A program made the translations under genes and the position numbers. DNA of 64,000 nucleotides, from positions 87,566 to 151,565 of the forward strand of contig NZ_LIQG01000029.1 in the NCBI RefSeq assembly GCF_001418015.1, given 5' to 3'. Source of the DNA: Lacinutrix mariniflava. Lineage in GTDB: Bacteria; Bacteroidota; Bacteroidia; Flavobacteriales; Flavobacteriaceae. The number at the start of each line of letters is the position of its first letter. Within the stretch, counting starts at the first letter, position 1. Below, piece by piece: positions 53,243 to 62,362 of this stretch. Under the pieces are notes generated by a model. It worked only from the letters and a program-made list of their open reading frames with translations. It made no database searches and was not told the origin of the DNA.

Positions 53243-53950
53243 TTAATATAAATCGCAAAACCAAAATCCAGTTTTACCAGAGTCACAAACAGAATCTTCC
53301 GTTTTTGGTGTATTGTATTCTCGATATACTTTCTCTCCAATAGAAAAAGGAACAGGTGTTTTAAAAATAGGACCATCGTAACAAAAAGTATGAAACTCTC
53401 CATTTTCACCACAAGGATCTACATCTTCAGGTAAGTTTTCAATAAGTTCTTTTGTAATCGTTTTTCCAACAAAATCTTCAGAGAAATATTTAGCACTAGC
53501 ACAAACTATAATAGCTTTAAAACCTAAATCTAAAAACTCAGTAATGAGTACTTTTGTATCTCTTTTCCAAAGCGGAAAGACTGTAGAAATACCAACTTTA
53601 CTTAAATTAGTTTCTCGATACAGTTTTAAATCTTCTAAAAAAATATCACCAAAAACGCTGTGCGTAAATCCTTCAGATTTTAAGTTACTTATAGCCTGAG
53701 TCATTATTCTTTCGTAATCCTCCATACTTGGTTGTTCGGGAAGATTAATAGTTTGAAGCGGAATCTTTAATAATTCAGACTGTTTAATTAATAAAGCCAC
53801 TGGCAAGCCATGCATAGTTACTCTATTGTAATGTGAATTAATAGAGGTGATTAGTTTCTCAACAGAAAAACGCTCATCTTTAAGTAAGTAGTATAATGCC
53901 AAAGCAGAGTCTTTTCCAGTACTCCAATTAAAATAGGTTTTATTGCTCAA
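53243..53950 (-). CDS. PP-loop ATPase of the Dph6-like (diphthine-ammonia ligase-related) family
   Basis: 235 residues from a TTG at 53950, overlapping the last codons of the S41 gene; the upstream extension lies inside that gene and is not family-like. The adenine-nucleotide alpha-hydrolase PP-loop is NWSTGKDSALALYYL (8-22). Family segments HGLPVALL, VFGDIFLEDLKLYRE, FPLWKRDT, and DPCGENGEFHTFCYDGP follow. In eukaryotes/archaea Dph6 amidates diphthine on EF-2, which bacteria lack, so the substrate here must differ. Translationally coupled to the S41 gene, and next to the cobalamin locus. Confidence 0.82.
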   Translation of the reverse strand: MSNKTYFNWSTGKDSALALYYLLKDERFSVEKLITSINSHYNRVTMHGLPVALLIKQSELLKIPLQTINLPEQPSMEDYERIMTQAISNLKSEGFTHSVFGDIFLEDLKLYRETNLSKVGISTVFPLWKRDTKVLITEFLDLGFKAIIVCASAKYFSEDFVGKTITKELIENLPEDVDPCGENGEFHTFCYDGPIFKTPVPFSIGEKVYREYNTPKTEDSVCDSGKTGFWFCDLY

Positions 53951-55355
53951 TATACATTTCTTTAGAATGTGGTAATAAATCGTTACTATCAAATACTGTT
54001 TTAGAAACTTTGCCTTTTGGAGTACTTCCAACTTTATTAGTTGCAGAAATATGTGCTAAAGCTTCGGCTAAAAGAGGTTCATTTACATCTCCTAAAATAC
54101 CATAATTGTTTATTTGTTCTTCAATTTCAATTAGTGGGTTTATTCCTTCTGCAGGTACTTGTGTATCATTTTTATTAACGGTAATAGCAACTAGCGGCTG
54201 CATGGCATAGGTGTGTCGTGGATCTGCTTGTGATCTAGTAAAATCTGGAGAATCGTACAATGTAATTGAAGCTTGAGATTTTCCAACAGTCTGCGTTCCA
54301 ATTTGAATGACCTCTATATAAGCATCTAAACTATTAATAACCATTTCGCTTGCAGATGCAGATGATCCTGTAGCTAAAACATAAACGGTATTTAAGTTTA
54401 AGTTGTTAAGTGAAGCGCCATCGTTACTATCTACAAATGTGTAATTAAAGTTGTTACCTTGCTGTTGGTTATTGTATTGTAATTTAGCAAAAACTTCGCC
54501 AGTATAATTACCAGTAACCATACTGCCTAAAAGTGTTGCTGTATTTACAGAACCTCCTGGATTATAACGTAAATCGAGAACTAAATGTTGAACATTATTA
54601 GCTTGAAACTCTCCAAAAGCAGCATTTAAAGCACTGTTAAAATTACTAACAAAACCATTGTACATTAAGTAACCAACATTTTCGCCTTCTACTTGAAGTA
54701 TTTCTGTTTTAAAAACAGGGTTTTCTGTATATTGTATTCTCGAAAGGTTAGTAGTATTGGTTGTTGCATCTATGGTGTCGTCATCTGTGCCTGTTGTTCC
54801 ATTTGTATTATATTCAGCAAAATTTAAGGTGAAATTATCTTGAGCCAAAAGTGTTCTCCAATTGTTAATAGTTAATTGTGTTCCATTTACAGCATTAAAT
54901 AAATCACCACGTTGTAATCCGTTAGTTTCTGCACTAGTATTTGGCAGTACTAACCTAACTACTCCATAAAGAGCATTGCCTCCTGGCGTATAGCGTTGCA
55001 GACCAAATTCCATTCCGTTAGACTTTGTAATACCATCAAACTGTTGCTCAAGAGCAATATAATCGTCTGTTATCCAACTAAACCTGTCAATGTTTGCTCT
55101 ATCGTAAATTAAGCTTTCAAATAAAGCACTAGGTGTGTTGAAACCATTTAAATAGTTGTTAAAATCGCTACTATTGGCTTTGTCTTCAACTAAATTGGGG
55201 ATTTCATCTCTATATAAATAAAAAGCATCCATACCACGATATACAAATTCGTTTATGTCGATTGTACTAATTGGCTTATCATCTAAATCTTCAAAACAAC
55301 TTGTGAGAAGAATAGATAGCAGGAGTAATGCAAGAATTATCTTGGGCGTTTTCAT
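53940..55355 (-). CDS. S41-family C-terminal processing peptidase, lipoprotein
   Basis: 471 residues. The lipobox LLTSC gives Cys20. An N-terminal helical region leads to a PDZ-like domain (about 110-180; GMEFGLQRY, GDLFNAVNGTQL). The S41 domain has LDLRYNPGGSVNTATLLGSM near 268-287, the catalytic Ser in ATGSSASASEM near 325-335, and the Lys in QTVGKSQASITLYD near 355, so the Ser-Lys dyad is present. Likely anchored in the periplasm or at the surface. Its stop overlaps the start of the PP-loop gene. Confidence 0.88.
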   Translation of the reverse strand: MKTPKIILALLLLSILLTSCFEDLDDKPISTIDINEFVYRGMDAFYLYRDEIPNLVEDKANSSDFNNYLNGFNTPSALFESLIYDRANIDRFSWITDDYIALEQQFDGITKSNGMEFGLQRYTPGGNALYGVVRLVLPNTSAETNGLQRGDLFNAVNGTQLTINNWRTLLAQDNFTLNFAEYNTNGTTGTDDDTIDATTNTTNLSRIQYTENPVFKTEILQVEGENVGYLMYNGFVSNFNSALNAAFGEFQANNVQHLVLDLRYNPGGSVNTATLLGSMVTGNYTGEVFAKLQYNNQQQGNNFNYTFVDSNDGASLNNLNLNTVYVLATGSSASASEMVINSLDAYIEVIQIGTQTVGKSQASITLYDSPDFTRSQADPRHTYAMQPLVAITVNKNDTQVPAEGINPLIEIEEQINNYGILGDVNEPLLAEALAHISATNKVGSTPKGKVSKTVFDSNDLLPHSKEMYIEQ

Positions 55356-55427
55356 AATGGTAATATTTTCTTTTTCAGTTTAAAAGTACTTACTTTTATT
55401 TAAATATAATATTTAATTGAAAAACTT

Positions 55428-55457
55428 TGTAACAAAATAGAAAAGCGTTCGTCGTAA
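55428..55457 (+). promoter_or_regulatory. Candidate ECF-type promoter of the third sigma operon
   Basis: TGTAAC (55428-55433), 16 bases, CGTCGTAA (55450-55457), 22 bases before the ATG. The GTAAC / CGTC pairing is typical of ECF promoters, and its sequence differs from the motif in the first cluster. Confidence 0.55.
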
Positions 55458-55479
55458 TAGCATAAACCAACCAGAAGAA

Positions 55480-55989
55480 ATGAACCAGTCGGAATTTTTA
55501 AATATTGTGACACCTTTTAAAGATAAGGTCTTTAGACTAGCAAAAAGATTGCTTGTGTCTAGAGAAGAGGCCGAAGATGCAACACAAGAAGTTTTAATAA
55601 AACTGTGGAAAAATAAAGCGAAGATAAAAGACTATAAAAATGTTGAAGCGTTTTCAATGACCATGACAAAGAATTTTTGTTTCGATAAGTTAAAGTCTAA
55701 ACAAGCACAGAATTTAAAAATTGTACATAGTAACTATCAAGACCACAGTGTATCGTTACAAAAAGAAGTAGAATTAAATGATAGCCTTGATTGGGTTGGA
55801 AAAATAATGGAAACATTACCAGAACAACAAAAAATGGTAGTACAATTAAGAGATATAGAACAATACGATTTTAAAGAGATTGCTATAATGCTTGATATGA
55901 ATGAGACTGCAATACGTGTAGCATTATCAAGAGCAAGAAAAACAATAAGAGAAAAATTAACAAATACACACAACTATGGTGTTAAATAA
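55480..55989 (+). CDS. ECF-family RNA polymerase sigma factor (third operon)
   Basis: 169 residues. Region 2: SREEAEDATQEVLIKLWKNK and NVEAFSMTMTKNFCFDKLKS (about 28-75). Region 4: LPEQQKMVVQLRDIEQYDFKEIAIML and ETAIRVALSRARKTIRE (about 112-160). It heads an operon with an anti-sigma-like gene (overlapping by 14 bases) and two DUF4252 genes. A TGTAAC/CGTC-type ECF promoter precedes it, consistent with autoregulation. Confidence 0.93.
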   Translation: MNQSEFLNIVTPFKDKVFRLAKRLLVSREEAEDATQEVLIKLWKNKAKIKDYKNVEAFSMTMTKNFCFDKLKSKQAQNLKIVHSNYQDHSVSLQKEVELNDSLDWVGKIMETLPEQQKMVVQLRDIEQYDFKEIAIMLDMNETAIRVALSRARKTIREKLTNTHNYGVK

Positions 55990-56449
55990 TATAGAAAACT
56001 TACTAGAAAAGTACGAAAACGGTGAGACATCACTAAAGGAAGAGCAGCAGTTAAAAGACTATTTTTCGCAAGAAACTGTAGCGCCACATTTAGAAATGTA
56101 TAAACCAATGTTTAACTATTTTTCTGTAAGCCAAAAAGAACAGTTTACTAAACAACTACCACTAAAAACTTCAAAAGGATTTAACTTTAAGAGGTTATCT
56201 GTTGCAGCAGTTGCGGTTCTTATGCTATCTATTTATGTTTTTAAGCCTAATAATTTAGGAGAAACAACGATAACAGATGCAGAAAAAGTTGAAATTAATA
56301 ATGCTAAAGAAGCCCTAGCGATCATGTCTAAACACTTTAATCAAGGCACTGCTCAAGTAGGTTATTTAGGCGTAATTAATGAAGCTGGCACACAAGTTGA
56401 CTATTTAAAAGAAATAACCAATCCTATGGATCGTTTATTTAAAAGGTAA
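55976..56449 (+). CDS. Candidate anti-sigma factor of the third ECF operon
   Basis: 157 residues. The N-terminus (IENLLEKYENGETSLKEEQQLKDYFSQ) is the pattern of flavobacterial proteins encoded after ECF sigma genes. One membrane helix lies near 75-90, followed by an outer domain of about 65 residues. It starts inside the sigma gene (14-base overlap), so the two are translationally coupled. The gap after its stop contains a NEPSAK-coding remnant in another frame, inside the conserved dyad element. Confidence 0.7.
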   Translation: MVLNNIENLLEKYENGETSLKEEQQLKDYFSQETVAPHLEMYKPMFNYFSVSQKEQFTKQLPLKTSKGFNFKRLSVAAVAVLMLSIYVFKPNNLGETTITDAEKVEINNAKEALAIMSKHFNQGTAQVGYLGVINEAGTQVDYLKEITNPMDRLFKR

Positions 56450-56512
56450 TTAGTCTAAAATGAATTTTAAAAAGCAAGAACCTTTTGGTAATGCTAATAA
56501 TTAAAAAGAAAA

Positions 56513-56577
56513 AAAATGAACCGAGCGCAAAACGAATTTAAATACTAAAAACAAATTCTAATACGCGAACACATTTT
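56513..56577 (+). promoter_or_regulatory. Conserved dyad element, copy 2 (after the third anti-sigma gene)
   Basis: AAAATG (56513-56518), CGC (56526-56528), GAATTT (56534-56539), 13-base loop, AAATTC (56553-56558), GCG (56565-56567), CATTTT (56572-56577). Compared with copy 1, CGC/GCG corresponds to CGT/ACG and GAATTT/AAATTC to AAATTT/AAATTT, so pairing is kept in both. It lies between the anti-sigma and first DUF4252 genes. Confidence 0.5.
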
Positions 56578-56633
56578 TACATTAATAACAAATAAAAAGA
56601 AAAAAAATGAACACAATAAATAAATTAAACACA

Positions 56634-57203
56634 ATGAAAAAATCTCTAGTCGTATTTGCATTAGCAATACTATTAATGCCATTAACAGCAATGGCACAAA
56701 GCGACATATTCGAAAAATATAGTGGTAGCGACAATGTAACTTATGCCTCTATAAAGCCTAAAATGTTTCAAATGCTAGCAAAAATTAACATTGAAACGGA
56801 CAATAAGGAATCTCAAGAGTATATGGATATGGTAAAAAGTATCACCAGTTTTAAAACGTTAGCTACAGGCGATAAAGTTGTTGCAGGAGATATTGCGAAA
56901 TGGGTTAAATCTCGCTCTAGTTCTCTTGAGGAGTTAATGGAAATTAAAGACGATGGCGTAGTTGTAAAATTCTATGTTAAAGAAGGTAAAAACGAAGATT
57001 TTGTAGCAGAGCTTTTAATGTTTGTAAATGGATTAGATGCTGTTACTAAAGATTTGGATGTTTCTGTTAATGGTAAGAAAAGAGGAATGGAATCGGTATT
57101 AGTTTCTTTTACAGGAGATATAGATTTAAACCAATTATCTAAACTTATAAATGCTTTCGATTTACCAGGAGGTAAAGAATTAGATAAAAAAAATAACAAA
57201 TAA
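56634..57203 (+). CDS. Exported DUF4252 protein, copy 1
   Basis: 189 residues from the ATG at 56634, where a normal signal peptide begins (KKSLVVFALAILLMPLTAMAQ). An ATG 27 bases upstream is possible but adds a polar extension. The DUF4252 domain has SDNVTYASIKPKMFQML near 40, SITSFKTLATGD and WVKSRSSSLEELMEIKDDG near 95. The family is typical of Bacteroidetes and repeatedly found beside ECF sigma operons. It is probably a periplasmic protein with an unknown stress-related function. Confidence 0.78.
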   Translation: MKKSLVVFALAILLMPLTAMAQSDIFEKYSGSDNVTYASIKPKMFQMLAKINIETDNKESQEYMDMVKSITSFKTLATGDKVVAGDIAKWVKSRSSSLEELMEIKDDGVVVKFYVKEGKNEDFVAELLMFVNGLDAVTKDLDVSVNGKKRGMESVLVSFTGDIDLNQLSKLINAFDLPGGKELDKKNNK

Positions 57204-57233
57204 TCATTCTATAACACATCAATCTTGTATCCT

Positions 57234-57776
57234 ATGAAATCAATTATAAAAACTCTTTCCTTAAGCCTATTTTTAGCACTTGCGTTAGTAAGCTGTAAAG
57301 ATGAAGCTTCAATACAAAGCTACTTTGTAGACCATCAAGACAAACCTGAGTTTTTAACTTTAGACCTATCACCAAAAATGTTAGACATTTCTGAAGTTGA
57401 ATTAAACGAAGAACAAAAAGACGTCTACAAGTCGTTCGAAAAAGTTAACATTTTAGCATACAAAGCGAAAGATGTAAGTAAGGAGAACTATACTAAAGAG
57501 TTAGAAAAAGCAAAAGCAATTTTTAAGAACGAAAAGTATAGTGAGTTGATGGAGTTTAGCGACAATGGTATAAGATTTAGAGTCAATACTATTGGAGATG
57601 AGGATACGGTAGAAGAATTTTTAGTCTTAGCAAGCTCTAACGAATATGGGTTTGCAGTAGTAAGAGTTTTAGGAAATGATATGAATCCAGAAAAACTATA
57701 TCAGTTACTTTCTCAAATGCAAAATGCAGATGTAGACGGGAATCAACTTCAAAAGGTTATGGATTACTTTAAATAA
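57234..57776 (+). CDS. DUF4252 lipoprotein, copy 2
   Basis: 180 residues from the ATG at 57234 (the in-frame TTG at 57225 adds three residues). The lipobox ALVSC puts the Cys near 20. The domain follows as in copy 1 (LDLSPKMLDIS near 43; YSELMEFSDNGIRFRVN near 105; LYQLLSQMQNAD near 160). Thirty bases after copy 1, in the same operon. One paralogue is soluble in the periplasm and the other lipid-anchored. Confidence 0.78.
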   Translation: MKSIIKTLSLSLFLALALVSCKDEASIQSYFVDHQDKPEFLTLDLSPKMLDISEVELNEEQKDVYKSFEKVNILAYKAKDVSKENYTKELEKAKAIFKNEKYSELMEFSDNGIRFRVNTIGDEDTVEEFLVLASSNEYGFAVVRVLGNDMNPEKLYQLLSQMQNADVDGNQLQKVMDYFK

Positions 57777-57798
57777 TAAACCATAGTTTATATACATT

Positions 57799-57833
57799 AA
57801 AAAAGGCTTATCGAGAGATAAGCCTTTTTTTTA
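57799..57833 (+). terminator. Terminator of the third ECF operon
   Basis: The stem AAAAAAGGCTTATC / GATAAGCCTTTTTT with a 4-base loop. Confidence 0.87.
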
Positions 57834-57909
57834 TTTGTATTGTTTTTAAAGAAAGTAAATTAAATCTTACTTCTAGATTGTTAGAAGCAAAGCAATCTAG
57901 ACTCTTTTT

Positions 57910-59253
57910 CTATATCCCAGTATAATTACTTGGAGAAATAGCTTTCAATTCTGTTTTTATAGCATCGCTAATTTCCAAAGTATCAATAAAGTTAGAAATA
58001 GACGTTTTAGTAATCGCTTCGTTAGTTCTTGTTAAGCCTTTTAAAGCTTCGTAAGGATTTGGGTAAGCTTCACGACGTAAAATAGTTTGTATCGCCTCTG
58101 CAACCACAGCCCAATTGTTTTCTAAATCTTGAGCAAATTTAGGTTCGTTAAGTAGTAATTTATTCAATCCTTTTAAAGTCGACTGAAAAGCAATAAGTGT
58201 ATGTCCAAATGGTACACCAACATTACGCAACACAGTACTATCTGTTAAATCACGTTGTAAACGCGAGATAGGTAATTTTGCCGATAAATGTTCGAAAATA
58301 GCATTTGCTAATCCTAAATTACCTTCAGAATTTTCAAAATCTATTGGGTTTACTTTATGTGGCATTGCGCTACTTCCTACTTCTCCAGCTTTAATTTTTT
58401 GTTTAAAATAATCCATAGAAACGTACGTCCAGATATCACGATCTAAATCAATAATAATGGTGTTAATACGTTTTAAGCAATCAAACAAAGCAGCCATATG
58501 GTCGTAATGCTCAACCTGCGTTGTTGGGAAAGAATGAGATAAACCTAATTTGTCCTGTACAAAAGCACTACCAAAAGCTTTCCAATCAATTGTTGGGTAT
58601 GCCACTTTATGTGCATTAAAATTACCAGTTGCACCACCAAATTTGGCAGCACTAGGTATATCATTTAATAAATTAAATTGCTCTTTTAAACGCACTACAA
58701 ATACCTCAATCTCTTTACCTAAACGCGTAGGCGAAGCTGGCTGTCCGTGTGTTCTTGCTAACATTGGTATATCTGCCCAATCACTAGCTAATTCTTCTAA
58801 ACGTTTTAATAACTCGAAATAACGCGGTACATAAGCGTCGTTCATAGCTTCCTTAATACTTAAAGGAATTGCAGTATTGTTTATGTCTTGAGACGTTAAT
58901 CCAAAGTGTATAAACTCCTTGTATTGTTCAAGTCCAAGCTTATCAAATTCCTTTTTTATAAAGTATTCTACGGCTTTTACATCGTGGTTTGTAACACTTT
59001 CTATGTCTTTAATAGCTTGAGCATCTTCAGTAGAAAAGTCTTTATATATTTTACGCAAATCTTCAAAAACCGAAGGATTAACACCTTCTAATTGTGGTAA
59101 AGGCTGTTCGCAAAGTGCAATAAAATATTCTACTTCCACTAAAACGCGATATTTAATCAGGGCCTCTTCACTAAAGTAATCGCCTAATATTTCAATTTTG
59201 TTTCTATAACGTCCATCTATTGGTGAGATGGCATTTAATGCATTTAATGACAT
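57910..59253 (-). CDS. purB: Adenylosuccinate lyase
   Basis: 447 residues. Splits SAICAR and adenylosuccinate to release fumarate, at two steps of purine synthesis. Signature GSSAMPHKVNPIDFEN near 288-303 contains the mobile catalytic-serine loop. HFGLTSQDINNTA (about 118-130) and ARTHGQPASPTRLGKEI (about 167-183, catalytic His) are also seen. PurB of this length with the early SPIDGRYRNK start matches the Gram-negative type. Start ATG at 59253; the repeat-rich gap lies upstream. Confidence 0.96.
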   Translation of the reverse strand: MSLNALNAISPIDGRYRNKIEILGDYFSEEALIKYRVLVEVEYFIALCEQPLPQLEGVNPSVFEDLRKIYKDFSTEDAQAIKDIESVTNHDVKAVEYFIKKEFDKLGLEQYKEFIHFGLTSQDINNTAIPLSIKEAMNDAYVPRYFELLKRLEELASDWADIPMLARTHGQPASPTRLGKEIEVFVVRLKEQFNLLNDIPSAAKFGGATGNFNAHKVAYPTIDWKAFGSAFVQDKLGLSHSFPTTQVEHYDHMAALFDCLKRINTIIIDLDRDIWTYVSMDYFKQKIKAGEVGSSAMPHKVNPIDFENSEGNLGLANAIFEHLSAKLPISRLQRDLTDSTVLRNVGVPFGHTLIAFQSTLKGLNKLLLNEPKFAQDLENNWAVVAEAIQTILRREAYPNPYEALKGLTRTNEAITKTSISNFIDTLEISDAIKTELKAISPSNYTGI

Positions 59254-59436
59254 AGTTGTGTGTTGTTTTGTTTCAAATTTTGAAAGGCATAAAGATAGTT
59301 TTTTTAGACAGAAGACCGAAGCTTAAGTTAGAAGTTTTTGGTAGTTAATAATACGTATTTTAAATCCATCGTTATTGCAGGAAATGATGAATGATTTTTA
59401 TGCATTCTTTTATTATGGCGTTTCCTTTTACTCATA

Positions 59437-59463
59437 CCTGCCAGGTTAAAAAAACCTGTCAGG
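59437..59463. repeat. Inverted repeat with 11-base arms
   Basis: CCTGCCAGGTT, 5 A, AACCTGTCAGG: arms pair except for one position. The sequence is less AT-rich than its surroundings. Confidence 0.65.
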
Positions 59464-59492
59464 ATCGCAAAAGGTCAGGTTTTCCGCTATAT

Positions 59493-59525
59493 CTTTTTTT
59501 TGCCATATATGGCAGCAAAAAAAAG
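59493..59525. repeat. Long palindrome, possible dispersed extragenic repeat
   Basis: CTTTTTTTTGCCAT, 2 bases, ATGGC, AG, CAAAAAAAAG: a near-perfect stem. It is followed by GGATGCCGCATCAACCC, a pattern I associate with extragenic repeats in flavobacterial genomes (recollection, not checked). Confidence 0.5.
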
Positions 59526-59742
59526 GATGCCGCATCAACCCTTAACGCGCTTACTCTAAATACTAATCGTTATGTTTAAAAAGCTGCTTTGCGCTTTAAG
59601 TAAACCATCCGCTTTTGTCTTCAAAAAAAAACAACTTCCTTTAACTAAAGTAAGGAGCGCTTAGCGATTGTATTTATAGTAAACAAACAAACATTTAGTT
59701 ACGAAACATAATTTTATACTTAATAAGTTTACGATGTAGTGC

Positions 59743-59793
59743 TCTCCTCTTATTTCTAAGAGGAGAATGAATTTCAGTTTAACAAAAACTGAA
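59743..59793. repeat. Two adjacent hairpins
   Basis: TCTCCTCTTA / TAAGAGGAGA with a 4-base loop (59743-59766), then TTTCAGTTT / AAACTGAAA (59772-59793). GAGGAG recurs just after. Confidence 0.6.
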
Positions 59794-59824
59794 AGAAAGA
59801 GGAGTTAATTTTATTTATTAGTTT

Positions 59825-60434
<610 letters not shown>

Positions 60435-60554
60435 ATGAAATTATTATTTTTAGGCTTTAAAATTAAGAAAAATGCAATGAGTGTGTTATTTTTTTGTGAT
60501 TAAAGATTACTAACTCATAATATCCAATTGTTAAATGAAAATAAATATAGACCT

Positions 60555-61028
60555 ATGAAAATTGTAAAAAAAATATTACTTCTATTATTAATTGTATTTG
60601 TAATTGCTCAGTTTTTTGGACCAGAAAAAAATGAAGGTTCATTAGAATCTGTAGCTGCCTTTTTAGAAGACACTAAACCTCCAGAAAATGTAAAAACCAT
60701 ATTAGAAAATGCTTGTTTTGATTGCCACAGTAGTGCAACACGCTATCCTTGGTACAATAATATAACACCAGTAAATTATTGGATGGCAGAGCATGTAAAG
60801 GATGGAACAAAACATTTTAATGTCTCTAGTTGGGAAGGATCTTCTATAAAAAGAAAAGACCATAAAATGGAAGAATTAATAGAGATGGTTGAAGAAAAAG
60901 AGATGCCATTACCTTCTTATACTTGGACTCATGGTGAAGCTAAATTAAGTGACCAACAAATTGCAGACGTCTTAAAATGGGCAAACCAAGTAAGAACTAT
61001 TTATGCTTTGGCTCCAAGGCCACAATAA
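60555..61028 (+). CDS. Haem-binding domain protein, membrane-anchored
   Basis: 157 residues from the ATG at 60555, where a membrane anchor begins (VKKILLLLLIVFVIAQF). The periplasmic part carries one CxxCH haem c motif, Cys54-Cys57-His58 (ENACFDCHSSATRYPWYN), followed by the family segment NITPVNYWMAEHVKDG and, further on, EEKEMPLPSYTWTH, in which a Met or His could be the second ligand. Likely a monohaem electron carrier or redox sensor. No neighbouring oxidase or c-type maturation gene. Confidence 0.85.
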   Translation: MKIVKKILLLLLIVFVIAQFFGPEKNEGSLESVAAFLEDTKPPENVKTILENACFDCHSSATRYPWYNNITPVNYWMAEHVKDGTKHFNVSSWEGSSIKRKDHKMEELIEMVEEKEMPLPSYTWTHGEAKLSDQQIADVLKWANQVRTIYALAPRPQ

Positions 61029-61080
61029 GTTATTAGACCAAATTTCATTATTTTAATAGAACACTTTTAAATTATCCCTC

Positions 61081-62319
61081 TTGAATAAAACACTTCTTAT
61101 TATTGGCTTCGTTTGGCCAGAACCTCAAAGTTCTGCAGCAGGAAGCCGAATGATGCAACTTATAGAAATATTTAAAACTAAAAATTACAATATTACTTTT
61201 GCCACAGCGTGTGCTAAAAGTGATAATGCTTTCAATTTAAAAGAAATAGGCGTAGAGACAGAGCACATTGTACTTAACGACTCTAGTTTTGATGTTTTTG
61301 TAAAAGACCTAAATCCAAATGTGGTGTTGTTCGATCGTTTCATGATCGAAGAGCAGTTTGGATGGAGAGTTGCAGAACATTGCCCTAAAGCGCTTAGAAT
61401 TCTTGATACAGAAGACTTACACAGTTTAAGACGAGGTCGACAACAAGCACTAAAAGATAATACTGTTTTCGATATTAGTTACTTATATAACGAAACAGCA
61501 AAGCGAGAAATAGCAAGTATCTATAGATGCGACTTGTCTATCATTATTTCTGAAGTAGAAATGGGAATTTTAAGGCAACAATTTCATGTTAGCGATGGTT
61601 TACTTTGCTACTTGCCATTTTTGGTAGATTCTATTTCTCAGAAATCACAAAAAGCCTTGCCAGATTTTAAAAAACGAGAACACTTTATTACCATTGGTAA
61701 TTTTCTGCATCAACCAAATGTGGACGGCTTAATACATTTAAAGCAAAACATTTGGCCACTTATAAGAAAGAAATTACCTAAAGCCGAAATTCATATTTAT
61801 GGCGCTTACGTTACAGAACAAGCAAAGCAGTTAAATAACGAAAAAGAAGGTTTTATTATAAAAGGTTATGCGGACGATGTTAGTAGTATCATGCAAAATT
61901 ATAAAATTTGCTTAGTACCATTACGTTATGGAGCAGGTTTAAAAGGTAAGATTTTAGATGCTATGTTAAATGGTGTTCCATGTGTAACTACAAGTATTGG
62001 AGCAGAAGGTATGTATGGAGATTTAGAACCTAACGGGTTTATAGAAGATACTCCAGAAGACTTTGCCGAAAAATCTGTAGAGCTATATACCAATAAAATT
62101 TTCTGGGCTGGAAAACAAAAATTAGGTATAAATATTATCAATATTCGTTTCGATAAGCAACTCTATGCAAAAGATTTTCTTCTTAAAGTTGAAAACACCC
62201 AAAATGCATTAGAAGTGCACCGAAGAAATAACTTTACGGGTAGCATGCTTATGCATCATACTTTGCAGAGTACAAAGTTTATGAGTAGATGGATAGAGGA
62301 GAAGAATAAAAAGGAATAA
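61081..62319 (+). CDS. Glycosyltransferase, GT-B fold (family 4-like)
   Basis: 412 residues with a TTG start. The N-terminal Rossmann domain begins LLIIGFVWPEPQSSAAGSRMMQ, with a glycine/serine-rich loop, and has LRILDTEDLHSLRRGR near 118-133. The C-terminal domain has FITIGNFLHQPNVDGL near 200 and the donor-binding region CLVPLRYGAGLKGKILDAMLNGVPCVTT near 278-306, which matches GT4-type enzymes (E-x7-E replaced by a G-L-K-G-K pattern). No signal peptide. Donor and acceptor unknown. Confidence 0.83.
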   Translation: MNKTLLIIGFVWPEPQSSAAGSRMMQLIEIFKTKNYNITFATACAKSDNAFNLKEIGVETEHIVLNDSSFDVFVKDLNPNVVLFDRFMIEEQFGWRVAEHCPKALRILDTEDLHSLRRGRQQALKDNTVFDISYLYNETAKREIASIYRCDLSIIISEVEMGILRQQFHVSDGLLCYLPFLVDSISQKSQKALPDFKKREHFITIGNFLHQPNVDGLIHLKQNIWPLIRKKLPKAEIHIYGAYVTEQAKQLNNEKEGFIIKGYADDVSSIMQNYKICLVPLRYGAGLKGKILDAMLNGVPCVTTSIGAEGMYGDLEPNGFIEDTPEDFAEKSVELYTNKIFWAGKQKLGINIINIRFDKQLYAKDFLLKVENTQNALEVHRRNNFTGSMLMHHTLQSTKFMSRWIEEKNKKE

Positions 62320-62362
62320 CTGTATCTTTATTACAACCGTTATCTAATTTTAAATTATAATT

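Noticed and set aside
57872..57901. Inverted repeat TCTAGATTG/CAATCTAGA after purB as a terminator
   Set aside because: The arms pair perfectly, but there is no T run in the purB direction, and the 12-base loop is long.
59391..59579. 62-codon plus-strand frame in the purB gap
   Set aside because: It runs through two inverted repeats and shows no protein-like pattern.
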